A DNA stretch of 44,590 nt from Solirubrobacteraceae bacterium (GTDB lineage Bacteria; Actinomycetota; Thermoleophilia; Solirubrobacterales; Solirubrobacteraceae). The stretch lies in NCBI GenBank assembly GCA_030690545.1, contig JAUYGN010000062.1, forward strand, positions 1 through 44,590. Direction: 5' to 3'. Under the pieces are notes generated by a model. The model searched no databases, had not been told where the DNA came from, and was given only the letters and a program-made list of their open reading frames with translations. Shown piece after piece: positions 1 to 12,733 of this stretch (position 1 is the stretch's first letter; every line of letters starts with the position of its first letter). Position numbers and translations under genes: made by a program.

Positions 1-1121
1 CAGGCCAGCGCAGCGCCGCCGAGCGCCGCCGCCGCGAGCGCCGCGACGATGCGCGCGGCCGGACCGATCCGGCGCCGCGCGGCGTGCTGTTCGGCGACCG
101 GCGCTGGCAGCTGCGCCTGCTGTGCGCTCGGCACGCGGAGCTCGTCGACCGGGCGCGGTTCGCGCCGCCGCCAGCGGTCGTGCCCGTCGCGCGGACGCTG
201 TAGGCGCGTGCGCGTGTGGCTCAGCGCCGGCACCGCGAGCGTGTCCAGGCGATGCCCGTCGACCGGTCCCGCGACGTCGCCGACGTCGCCCTCGGCCGCT
301 TCCAGCGCGCGGCGCAGCGCGCCGAGGCCGCTGCGCTCCACCGGCGCCACCACCACCGCCGCGTCGATCGCGCGGCACAGCTCGGCGGGCAGGTCACGGC
401 GCACGCGGCGCAGCGGCGCCAGGCGCATGCCGACGCGGCGCGCCGTCGCGGCGGGGTTGCCGGCGCGGATCGGGTTGACGCCGGTCAGCGCCTCGTACAG
501 GACGACGCCGAGCGCGTAGACGTCGACGGCGCCCGTGATCTCCTCGCCGCGCGCCTGCTCGGGCGCCATGTAGGCGAGCGTGCCGATGATGTCCCCCGTG
601 CGCGTGAGGACGTCGTGGTCGGCCATCCGGGCGATGCCGAAGTCCGTCAGCTTGGCGGATCCGCGTCCCTCGTCGGCGGCGGGGCAGATGACGTTGGACG
701 GCTTGACGTCGCGGTGGATGACCCCGCGCGCGTGCGCGTGCGAGAGGGCGCCGCAGAGCGTCGCGCCGATCCGCAGGACGGCGCGGTCCGACAGCTCGCC
801 GTCGCGCAGCAGGTCGGCGAGCGTCGGGCCCTCGACGAGCTCGGACACGAGGTACACGTTGTCGTCGTCGCGACCGGACTCGTAGAGCGCCACGATCCCC
901 GCGTGCGCCAGCCGCGCGGCGGCCAGCGCCTCGCGCTCGCCGCGCCCGTCGGGATCGTGGCCGGCCGAGATCCGCTTGACGGCGACGTCGCGCTCGAGGT
1001 GCTCGTCGCGTGCCCGGTAGACGACGCCCATCCCGCCCGCGCCGAGGCGCGACCCGAGCCGGTAGCGGCCGAGCACGATCTGGCCCGCATCGGCGGGCGC
1101 GGGGCTGTGCGCGTGAAACAC
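1..1121 (-). CDS. PknB-type serine/threonine protein kinase, C-terminus cut by window edge
   Basis: Hanks-type Ser/Thr kinase, read from a GTG at 1121 with a GAGGGAG ribosome site just upstream. Seen: glycine loop GAGGMG (about residues 27-32), VAVK lysine (49), catalytic HRDVKPSN (137-143), DFG (160-162), and MAPEQ in the activation segment. After the kinase domain there is a Pro/Arg-rich juxtamembrane stretch, then an Ala/Leu-rich hydrophobic segment that runs off the left edge and is probably the transmembrane helix of a receptor kinase. The extracellular sensor, if there is one, lies outside the window. The family phosphorylates cell-wall, division and metabolic proteins; targets here cannot be told. 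It is divergent from the next gene, with 149 bp between them. Confidence 0.93.
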   Translation of the reverse strand, partial: MFHAHSPAPADAGQIVLGRYRLGSRLGAGGMGVVYRARDEHLERDVAVKRISAGHDPDGRGEREALAAARLAHAGIVALYESGRDDDNVYLVSELVEGPTLADLLRDGELSDRAVLRIGATLCGALSHAHARGVIHRDVKPSNVICPAADEGRGSAKLTDFGIARMADHDVLTRTGDIIGTLAYMAPEQARGEEITGAVDVYALGVVLYEALTGVNPIRAGNPAATARRVGMRLAPLRRVRRDLPAELCRAIDAAVVVAPVERSGLGALRRALEAAEGDVGDVAGPVDGHRLDTLAVPALSHTRTRLQRPRDGHDRWRRREPRPVDELRVPSAQQAQLPAPVAEQHAARRRIGPAARIVAALAAAALGGAALA

Positions 1122-1270
1122 CGGCTCCCTCTTCGGCCGCTTGACGACGTGTCCTTGCGGGCAGAGGCAGGAAACCGGCCGCTGGCGGGAAAGTTGCAGG
1201 TAGAACCTCAAGCGGCGCGCGCGGTCATACTGCGCATTTCCGCCGGCTTTCGCAAGGAGCGAACCAGTCC

Positions 1271-2371
1271 TTGTTCGACGATGACGAGCCTCGCACGACC
1301 CGCACGCGCCCGCGCAGTCCGGCGCCTGCGGCCATCGGTCCGCCCTCCGATCCGCAGCAGCTCATGGTGCGCCGTCTCGCAGCGGTCGGAATCGGCCTGC
1401 TCGTCATCGTGCTGCTCGTCTTCGGCATCAACGGCTGCCTCAACAGTCGCCAGGAGCAGGCGCTGAGGGACTACAACCGCGACGTCTCCAGCGTCGTGCA
1501 GGAGGCCAACGCCAACGTCGACGCCTTCTACGAGACGCTCAGCGGCGGCGGCAACTCGTCGACCGACGTCCAGTCGGAGATCAACCAGCTGCGCTTCAGC
1601 GCGCAGCGTCAGAGCAGGCAGGCCGCCGACTTCGACGTCCCCGGCGACATGCGGCCCGCGCACACGAACCTGCTGCTGTCGCTGTCGCTGCTGCAGGAGG
1701 CGATCGGCAAGGTGGCGATGAAGATCCCGGCGGCGCTGTCGACGGACTCGGCCACGGCCGTGCCGGCCGTGCGCGCGATCGCCGCCGAGATGCAGGCGTT
1801 CGACGCCGCCAACGTCGTCTACAACCGCCGCAGCGCGGCGCTCATCAAGCAGGTCCTCGACGAGAAGGGGATCGGCGGGCAGGTGGTCCAGAACTCCGAC
1901 TACCTGCAGAACCTCGGCTGGCTGCAGCCGTCGACGGTCGCCCGCCGGATCAACTCCCAGGCCGGCCGCGGCGCCGGCGACGGCGCCGCCAGCGAACCGC
2001 CGCCGGGGCTGCACGGACACGCCCTGCTCGCGGTCGCCGTCGGCGATCTGACGCTCACGTCCGGGCAGGCGAACCGGATTCCGGCGGGCTCGAACGTCGC
2101 CTTCGGCGTGCGGATCGCCAACCAGGGCGACCACCCCGCGACCGATGTCCGGGTGCGCGTGCGGATCACCGGCTCCGGGGACCCGATCACCGTCCAGCAG
2201 GTCGTCGAGCAGACCGCCGCCAAGACCGAGGCGACGGTGACGGTCCGGCTCACCCAGGCGCCGCCGATCGGCCAGCCGGTCACGATCACGGCCGAGGTCC
2301 TGGAAGTGCCGGGCGAGCGCAACCTCGACAACAACCGGCAGACCTACCCGGCCCTGTTCGTTCGCGGCTGA
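1271..2371 (+). CDS. membrane-anchored protein with C-terminal CARDB-like domain
   Basis: Predicted 366-residue single-pass membrane protein of unknown role. It begins at TTG 1271, with AAGGAG 11 bp upstream at 1254-1259. Seen: a Pro/Arg-rich cytoplasmic N-terminus, one transmembrane helix (about 34-55, ending in NGCLN), a helical middle rich in Gln/Ala (60-240) and a beta-rich C-terminal domain (about 265-366). The C-terminal domain has the look of CARDB or COG1361-type adhesion modules (NQGDHPATDVRVRV, then NLDNNRQTY near the end). The domain assignment is by pattern only. It is followed 25 bp later by the DUF4446 gene, so the two may be co-expressed, although the second has its own promoter-like hexamer. 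Confidence 0.85.
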   Translation: MFDDDEPRTTRTRPRSPAPAAIGPPSDPQQLMVRRLAAVGIGLLVIVLLVFGINGCLNSRQEQALRDYNRDVSSVVQEANANVDAFYETLSGGGNSSTDVQSEINQLRFSAQRQSRQAADFDVPGDMRPAHTNLLLSLSLLQEAIGKVAMKIPAALSTDSATAVPAVRAIAAEMQAFDAANVVYNRRSAALIKQVLDEKGIGGQVVQNSDYLQNLGWLQPSTVARRINSQAGRGAGDGAASEPPPGLHGHALLAVAVGDLTLTSGQANRIPAGSNVAFGVRIANQGDHPATDVRVRVRITGSGDPITVQQVVEQTAAKTEATVTVRLTQAPPIGQPVTITAEVLEVPGERNLDNNRQTYPALFVRG

Positions 2372-2396
2372 TCGCGCCGCGCTACCGTTGGCGCGC

Positions 2397-2894
2397 ATGG
2401 GTGACGAGCTGACGTCCACGGTGGGCATCGTCGCGCTGGCGGGCGTGGCGCTTGCGATCGTGGCGCTCACGCTCGCGGCCCTGCTGTCCCTGCGGCTGCG
2501 GCGCCTGCGCGTCGACCAGCGCGTCGTGCTGGGCGACGAGGACACCGACCTCGTCGCTCATGCGGCAGCGCTGGACGCGTCGTTTCGCGCTCTGCACAGC
2601 TACGTCACCGACGTCGCCGAGCGGCTCGACGCGCGCGTCGGCGTCGCCGAGGCACGGCTCGACGGCGCGATCTCCTACTGCGGCCTGATCCGCTACGACG
2701 CCTACAACGAGATGTCCGGTCGCCAGTCGACCTCGATCGCGCTGCTCGACAGCGCCCGCAACGGCGTCGTGCTGTCCTCGATCCATCACCGCGACCAGGC
2801 GCGGCTGTACGCCAAGCAGGTCTTCGAGGGCAAGGGCGAGCTGCAGCTCTCGCCCGAGGAAGAGGAAGCGCTGCGCATCGCGATGGCGTCCTGA
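2397..2894 (+). CDS. DUF4446 family membrane protein
   Basis: 165-residue protein matching the DUF4446 pattern: one N-terminal transmembrane helix (about 7-30, Val/Ala/Leu-rich), a coiled region (LDASFRALHSYVTDVAERLD), then the conserved C-terminal domain with LIRYDAYNEMSGRQSTSIALLD and LSSIHHRDQARLYAKQV, ending in acidic SPEEEEALRIAM. Function is unknown; the family is widespread in Gram-positives. ATG 2397 is preferred to the in-frame TTG 2388 because the hexamer TACCGT lies 8 bp upstream, which fits a leaderless transcript. The stop overlaps the start of pheA (TGATG), so translation is probably coupled. Confidence 0.88.
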   Translation: MGDELTSTVGIVALAGVALAIVALTLAALLSLRLRRLRVDQRVVLGDEDTDLVAHAAALDASFRALHSYVTDVAERLDARVGVAEARLDGAISYCGLIRYDAYNEMSGRQSTSIALLDSARNGVVLSSIHHRDQARLYAKQVFEGKGELQLSPEEEEALRIAMAS

Positions 2895-3763
2895 TGGGGG
2901 TGCGGACGATGATGCGCCTGGGCTATCTCGGGCCCGAGGGCACGTTCTCCGAGGAGGCCGCGCGCGCTGCGCTCGGTGGCGGCGACGCCGAGCTCGTCGG
3001 CCTGGCGACGGTGCGCGACACGATCCTCGCCGTCCACGACGGCAGCGTCGACCGCGCGATCGTGCCGATCGAGAACTCGCTCGAGGGCCCCGTCGGCGTG
3101 ACGCTCGACACGCTCGCCGACGACAACGACGTCGCGATCGTCGGCGAGCTCGTGCTCGCCGTCTCGCAGCACCTGATCGCCCGCCGCGAGCTCGCGCTGG
3201 ATGCGATCGAGCGCGTGCTGTCGCATCCGCAGGCGATCTCGCAGTGCGCGCGCTTCCTGCGCGAGCAGGTGCCCGCCGCGGTCGTCGCGCCCGCCTCGTC
3301 GACCGCCGAGGCAGCGCGCGTCGTCGTCGAGCACGACGAGCCGTGGGCCGCGATCGGGACGCGGCGCGCGGCCGAGCTGTACGGCGCGACTGTGCTCGCC
3401 GAGTCCGTCGAGGACGAGCCCGGCAACGCGACGCGCTTCGTCTGGCTGGCGCGGCGCGGCGCGGCGGCGCACGCGCCGTCCGTCGCAGCGCCCGCGAAGA
3501 CCTCGCTTGCGTTCTGGGGCTCGGGCGACGACAGTCCCGGCTGGCTCGTGCGCTGCCTGTCGGAGTTCGCGTTTCGCGGCGTCAACCTGACGAAGATCGA
3601 GTCGCGCCCGCTGCGCGCGCGGCTCGGGCACTATCGCTTCTTCGTCGACTGCGAGGGGGCCGCGGCCGACGGTCCCGTCGCAGCGGCGGTCAGCGGGCTC
3701 GGAGCGCACTGCGAGCATGTCCGGATCCTCGGGTCCTACCCGGCCGCCGCCCCGCCTGATTAG
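2894..3763 (+). CDS. pheA: prephenate dehydratase
   Basis: Converts prephenate to phenylpyruvate, the committed step to phenylalanine, in the cytoplasm. Seen: the N-terminal signature LGYLGPEGTFSEEAA, the IVPIENSLEGPVG substrate-binding loop, SHPQAISQC, a TRFVWL segment of the PDT domain (residues about 6-190), and a C-terminal ACT regulatory domain (about 200-285) with PGWLVRCLSEFAFRGVNLTKIESRP, the Phe-binding ESRP motif. Length (289) is usual for the monofunctional enzyme. ATG 2894 overlaps the previous stop; ATG 2909 or 2912 (MMRLGYLG) is an equally good start. The ACT domain suggests feedback inhibition by phenylalanine. Confidence 0.96.
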   Translation: MGVRTMMRLGYLGPEGTFSEEAARAALGGGDAELVGLATVRDTILAVHDGSVDRAIVPIENSLEGPVGVTLDTLADDNDVAIVGELVLAVSQHLIARRELALDAIERVLSHPQAISQCARFLREQVPAAVVAPASSTAEAARVVVEHDEPWAAIGTRRAAELYGATVLAESVEDEPGNATRFVWLARRGAAAHAPSVAAPAKTSLAFWGSGDDSPGWLVRCLSEFAFRGVNLTKIESRPLRARLGHYRFFVDCEGAAADGPVAAAVSGLGAHCEHVRILGSYPAAAPPD

Positions 3764-3778
3764 ACTTCCGCGCGACCC

Positions 3779-4357
3779 ATGGCGACCCAGCCCACGCCAC
3801 CAGGCCCAGGGAGGTTCGCGCCGCATCCGGAGCACCGGCGGCGCGGGCGTGAAGCTGGTCGTGTGCTCGTGCTGAACGCCACCTACGAGCCGATCAACGT
3901 CTGCACGGTGCGCCGCGCAGCCGTCCTGCTGCTCAAGGAGAAGGCGGAGATCGTCGAGCACTCGCGCTACGAGCTGCGCTCCGAGCACTCCACGATCCCG
4001 CGCCCGGTCGTGATCCGACTCGTGACGTTCGTCAAGGTGCCGCGCGACACGCACCGCCGCAAGATCACCCGCCGCGCCGTCTTCGCGCGCGACGGCTGGG
4101 CCTGCCAGTACTGCGGCGCGCGCGCCAACCTCACCGTCGACCACGTCATCCCGCGCTCCAAGGGCGGCGGGTCGACGTGGGACAACATCGTCGCCTCGTG
4201 CGCGCCCTGCAACCGGCGCAAGGGCGACTCGCTGCCCCACAGCGCCGGCATGCACCCGCGCCGCCCGCCGCGCATCCCCCACCCGGACGTCTTCATCCAC
4301 GTCGCGAGCCCCACGATCCCGTCGGCCTGGCGCCAGTGGTTGCCCGAAGCGGCCTGA
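3779..4357 (+). CDS. HNH endonuclease family protein
   Basis: 192-residue HNH nuclease of the stand-alone type common in actinobacteria. Seen: the N-terminal element VLVLNATYEPINVCTVRRAAVLL (about 29-50), typical of this subfamily, and an HNH core at about 100-150 with CQYCG, the TVDHVIPRSKGG histidine, WDNIV asparagine and CAPCNRRKGD (two zinc-binding CxxC pairs). All catalytic positions are present. ATG 3779 follows TAGACT (3761-3766) by 12 bp; a later GTG at 3863 is possible but would lose a basic tail. The biological role is not known. A restriction or repair role is conceivable, but nothing nearby supports it. Confidence 0.92.
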   Translation: MATQPTPPGPGRFAPHPEHRRRGREAGRVLVLNATYEPINVCTVRRAAVLLLKEKAEIVEHSRYELRSEHSTIPRPVVIRLVTFVKVPRDTHRRKITRRAVFARDGWACQYCGARANLTVDHVIPRSKGGGSTWDNIVASCAPCNRRKGDSLPHSAGMHPRRPPRIPHPDVFIHVASPTIPSAWRQWLPEAA

Positions 4358-4382
4358 AGGGCGCACCGCGGCGCGTCGATGA

Positions 4383-4433
4383 GGGGGTCTTCGAGTCACC
4401 GTCCGCGATTTGGACGCGAACACGAAGACCCCC
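4383..4433. terminator. large two-tier hairpin between convergent HNH and gyrA genes
   Basis: An 11-bp perfect stem (4383-4393 with 4423-4433, GGGGGTCTTCG arm) encloses a second 5-bp stem (CGTCC 4400-4404 with GGACG 4412-4416). It starts 25 bp after the HNH stop. The right arm runs into ten consecutive C residues, not T, so it is a U-poor hairpin. This is acceptable for terminators in very GC-rich genomes but not diagnostic. It most likely ends the HNH transcript. Confidence 0.55.
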
Positions 4434-4574
4434 CCCCCGCTCGCCGGCCTCGCCACCGGGTCGGACCCGTCTTGTCGGAGATGCCGTTCCCCGGGCGGCG
4501 CCGAGCTCAGGCCGGGGCGCCCGCGCAACGCTCCAGCCGCGTGACGCGCCCTGCCCGGACAAGACCCGAACGCA

Positions 4575-4604
4575 CGAAGGGCGCCGCGGCAGCGGCGCCC
4601 TTCG
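4575..4604 (-). terminator. 13-bp perfect hairpin downstream of gyrA
   Basis: Perfect inverted repeat 4575-4587/4592-4604 with a 4-nt loop (CGAAGGGCGCCGC arm). It lies about 220 bp after the gyrA stop and is the strongest hairpin on that side, so it probably ends the gyrBA transcript or a small RNA in the gyrA 3' region. No T-tract follows on either strand. Confidence 0.55.
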
Positions 4605-4826
4605 CAACTTCTGACTGGACTTGCAACCCGAGCAGGATGTTCTGCGTGCCGGTGGGACCAATCCGGCGTCCGGCTCGGGGGTGGCCCGGTGTGGATTCGC
4701 TGGGCGACGCCAGCCTGTCCGACCTAGCGGCCGGGCACCTCCAGGGTCCCGCAAGAACTTGAGCTGATTCGGACCACCTCCTTTCTCTGGTACGTCCAGA
4801 GTACCGGACGTCGCCGACGTACGTGG
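4605..4826 (-). ncRNA. candidate structured RNA or leader in the gyrA 3' region
   Basis: Between the gyrA stop and the 13-bp hairpin there is no credible gene of normal size. Read on the minus strand, the segment starts with mutually exclusive hairpins (CTCTGG/CCAGAG at 4785-4801 versus GGTAC/GTACC), then has the 16-nt AGAAAGGAGGTGGTCC (plus coordinates 4771-4786), and later a GCTGG/CCAGC stem and repeated CCGG blocks. The only reading frame tied to the ribosome site is 17 codons from GTG 4777 to TAG 4724, and that GTG lies inside the ribosome site itself. It could be a 3'-UTR-derived small RNA, a leader, or an unstructured spacer. Confidence 0.3.
4771..4786 (-). promoter_or_regulatory. extended Shine-Dalgarno sequence without a gene
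   Basis: On the minus strand this reads AGAAAGGAGGTGGTCC. That is the complement of the usual actinobacterial 16S rRNA 3' end over 16 nt, with one G:U wobble. No ATG, GTG or TTG lies at a usable distance downstream: the first TTG is about 20 nt away and the GTG is inside the motif. Whether ribosomes use it is unknown. Confidence 0.5.
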
Positions 4827-7421
<2,595 letters not shown>

Positions 7422-7435
7422 CTAGCGCAGCTCCC

Positions 7436-10381
<2,946 letters not shown>

Positions 10382-10385
<4 letters not shown>

Positions 10386-11491
10386 GCGGCCGCGGCGGCG
10401 TCCTGCAGCACCGCTCCGCCGGCCACCGCCAAGCGCGTCACGCCGGCGCCCGCGGCGCCCGGCACGTGGGCCAGGTCGGTCGTCGTGACGACGCTCTGAC
10501 CGGCGCCGCGCAGGAGCTCGGCGAGCATCGCGCGGCGATCGGGGTCGAGCTCGCTCATGACGTCGTCGAGCAGCATCAGCGGCACCGTGCTGCGAGCCTC
10601 GGCCAGGGCCTCGCGCTCGGCCAGCAGCAGCGCCAGCAGCGCCAGTCGCTGCTCCCCCTGCGAGCCGTAGGAGCGCAGCTCGCGCCCGTCGCGCAGCAGC
10701 GCGAGATCGTCGCGATGCGGGCCGTGTCCGGTGAAGCCGCGATCGAGGTCGGAGTCCGTGCGCTGCGCGAGCTCGGCGGCGAGCTGCTGCGCATCGGCGG
10801 CGCGCGAGCGCGGGCGATAGCGCAGCTCGGCTCCCGCGCCGAGACCGAGGGCGCCGGCCAGGGTCGAGAACCGCGGAGCCAGCAGCTCGATCGCGGCGGC
10901 GCGATCGTCGCGCAGCGCGATCCCGTGACGCGCCAGCTCAGCGTCCCAGGCCGGCAGGGAGTCGCGCGACGAGCGACCCGAGCGGATCCCTGCCAGCAGC
11001 GCGTTGCGCTGCGCGAGCGCCCGGCCGTAGGAGCGTCGCGTGGCGCTGCGCGCCGGCCAGCTGGCGGCGATGACGTGGTCGATGTGCGACCGGCGCAGGG
11101 CCGGCGGGCCCTTGACGAGCTCCAGGCGGTCGGGCATGAAGACGCAGACGAGCGGGCGCATCTCGACGTCGACGAGCCGGTCGACGAGCACGCCGTCGGC
11201 CTGCAGGCGCTTCGCGTCGCCCGGCGTGAAGCCGACCGCGAGCTCGTGCGCGCGGCCGTCGGCGTCGCGCAGGTCGACCTCGACGCGCGTCGTCGCAGCG
11301 TCGAAGCGCACGACCTCGCGCTCGTTCGACGTCCGGCAGGAGCGCCCGGTGCACCCGAAGTACAGCGCCTCGAGGAGGTTCGTCTTGCCGGCGCCGTTGG
11401 ATCCGTGCACGACGGTCAGCCCGGCGCCCAGTGCGACGTCCGTGCGCTCGTAGCTACGGAAGTCGCGCAGCCGCAGACGGGTCGCGAACAC
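10382..11491 (-). CDS. recF: DNA replication and repair protein RecF
   Basis: 369-residue SMC-like ABC ATPase that helps load RecA at gaps (RecFOR pathway). Seen: N-terminal LRLRDFRSYERTDVALG, Walker A GSNGAGKTN (about 30-38), the lid region (MPDRLELVKGPPALRR), ABC signature GSQGEQRLALLALLLAE and Walker B LMLLDDVMSELD, then TTTD. Length is normal. It starts at GTG 11491, 9 bp after the dnaN stop, and its own stop overlaps the DUF721 start. Confidence 0.96.
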
Positions 11492-11500
11492 GCCGGTGCA

Positions 11501-12610
11501 CTACACGTTGAGCCTGATCGGCATGATCAGGTACAGAAACCCGCTGCCGTCGGCCGACTCGATCAGGCCGGGGCGCAGCGGGCTGATGAGCTTCAGCACG
11601 AGGTCGCCTCCGTCGCCGCTCTCCAAGCCGTCGCGCAGGAACTCCGGGTTGAAGCCGATCTCGAACGACTCGCCGCTGAACGCAAGCGGCATCGTCTCGC
11701 GCGCCTCGCCGACGTCAGGGGTCTGTGCCGACACGGTCAGCTCGCCCTCCGCGAAGTGCAGGCGCAGCGGCGCGTTCTTCTGCGCCATCAGGCTCATGCG
11801 CCGCACGACCTCGGTCAGCTCGCCGGAGGTCAGCGTCAGCTCGTGCTCGAAGGCGTCGGGCAGCAGTTGGCGATAGTTCGGGAACTGACCTTCGATCAGC
11901 CGCGACGAGAGGACGTCGCCGCCGACCTCGAAGACGATCTGGTTGGAGCGCACCGAGACGGTCAGCGTGTCGGCCTCGGCGGCCTGTGAGATGCGCGCGA
12001 GCTCCTGCAGCGCGCGGGCCGGCACGTTGGCCTCGAACCCGCCCTCGAGCGGGGCCTCGAGCCTCGTCTCCTTGACGCTGAGGCGGTAGGAGTCGGTGGC
12101 GACCATCCGCAGCTCGTCGCCCGACGCCGAGACGAGGATGCCCGTCAGGATCGGCCGTGTCTCGTCACGCGACGCCGAGCGGGCGACGCGGTTGATCGTC
12201 TCGACGAACGCGGTCGCCGGCACCTCGACGACGTTCTCGCCGCCGGGCTCGGGCAGCGGGGGGAAGTCCTCCGAGCGCAGTGTGCGAATGTGGAAGGTCG
12301 CGGAGCCGGAGACGACCTCGACGTCCTGCTCGGCGGGCCGGAGCTCGAACGTCGCCTGCGCGCCGGGCAGCGAGCGCGCGACGTCGAGCAGGAGACGAGC
12401 CGGCAGCACCACGGTCCCCTCGCGGTCGACTTCGGCCTCCAGCGGGACACGGAGGCCGATCTCCATGTCGGTCGCCCGCAGCTCGGCACCGCCGGCATGA
12501 GCGCTGAGCTGGACGCCGGAGAGCGCTTGCACCGCGCTCCTCGTCGAGGCGACGCGCGCCACGACGCCGAGTTGTGCGAGCAGGCTCGCACATGACGTCG
12601 AGAACTTCAC
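11501..12610 (-). CDS. dnaN: DNA polymerase III beta subunit (sliding clamp)
   Basis: 369-residue processivity clamp, which encircles DNA as a dimer and binds DNA polymerase III and repair partners. Seen: three clamp-fold repeats, with ATDMEIGLRV in domain I, RPILTGILVSASGDELRMVATDSYRLS in domain II, and the C-terminal LMPIRL segment that forms part of the client-binding pocket. It starts at GTG 12610 (MKFSTS). The only upstream purine-rich stretch is AGGAA, about 9 bp away, so initiation may be weak. It lies between dnaA and recF in the canonical order. Confidence 0.97.
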   Translation of the reverse strand: MKFSTSCASLLAQLGVVARVASTRSAVQALSGVQLSAHAGGAELRATDMEIGLRVPLEAEVDREGTVVLPARLLLDVARSLPGAQATFELRPAEQDVEVVSGSATFHIRTLRSEDFPPLPEPGGENVVEVPATAFVETINRVARSASRDETRPILTGILVSASGDELRMVATDSYRLSVKETRLEAPLEGGFEANVPARALQELARISQAAEADTLTVSVRSNQIVFEVGGDVLSSRLIEGQFPNYRQLLPDAFEHELTLTSGELTEVVRRMSLMAQKNAPLRLHFAEGELTVSAQTPDVGEARETMPLAFSGESFEIGFNPEFLRDGLESGDGGDLVLKLISPLRPGLIESADGSGFLYLIMPIRLNV

Positions 12611-12733
12611 GTCGAACCGTTCCTATGCGAGATCGGAGTCATAGAGCGTGTGCAGATGTGGAGAACGGGATGCATTCGCGCGAGTTGCGCAGACCTGTGG
12701 GGTGCGAGCGGTCGCAGTGGTGTGCAGAGTGTG
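12611..12733. promoter_or_regulatory. dnaA-dnaN spacer with degenerate DnaA-box-like motifs
   Basis: 123-bp spacer where many actinobacteria carry oriC. Seen on the plus strand: TGTGGAGAA (12657-12665), one mismatch from the DnaA box TGTGGATAA; TGTGGGGTG (about 12696-12704), weaker; and two identical octamers GTGTGCAG (12648-12655 and 12720-12727) flanking the set. No perfect DnaA box and no AT-rich unwinding stretch are present. It may be the dnaN promoter region with DnaA autoregulatory sites, a reduced or non-canonical origin, or both. Confidence 0.4.

Noticed and set aside
1111-1121. parS half-site GTGAAACA at the kinase gene start
   Set aside because: Only one half matches; the other arm is unrelated, so it is likely chance.
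4771-4786. Fragment of a 16S rRNA gene on the plus strand
   Set aside because: Only the last 16 nt resemble the 16S tail; the sequence upstream does not match the conserved 3' helix region, so it is better read as an extended ribosome site on the minus strand.
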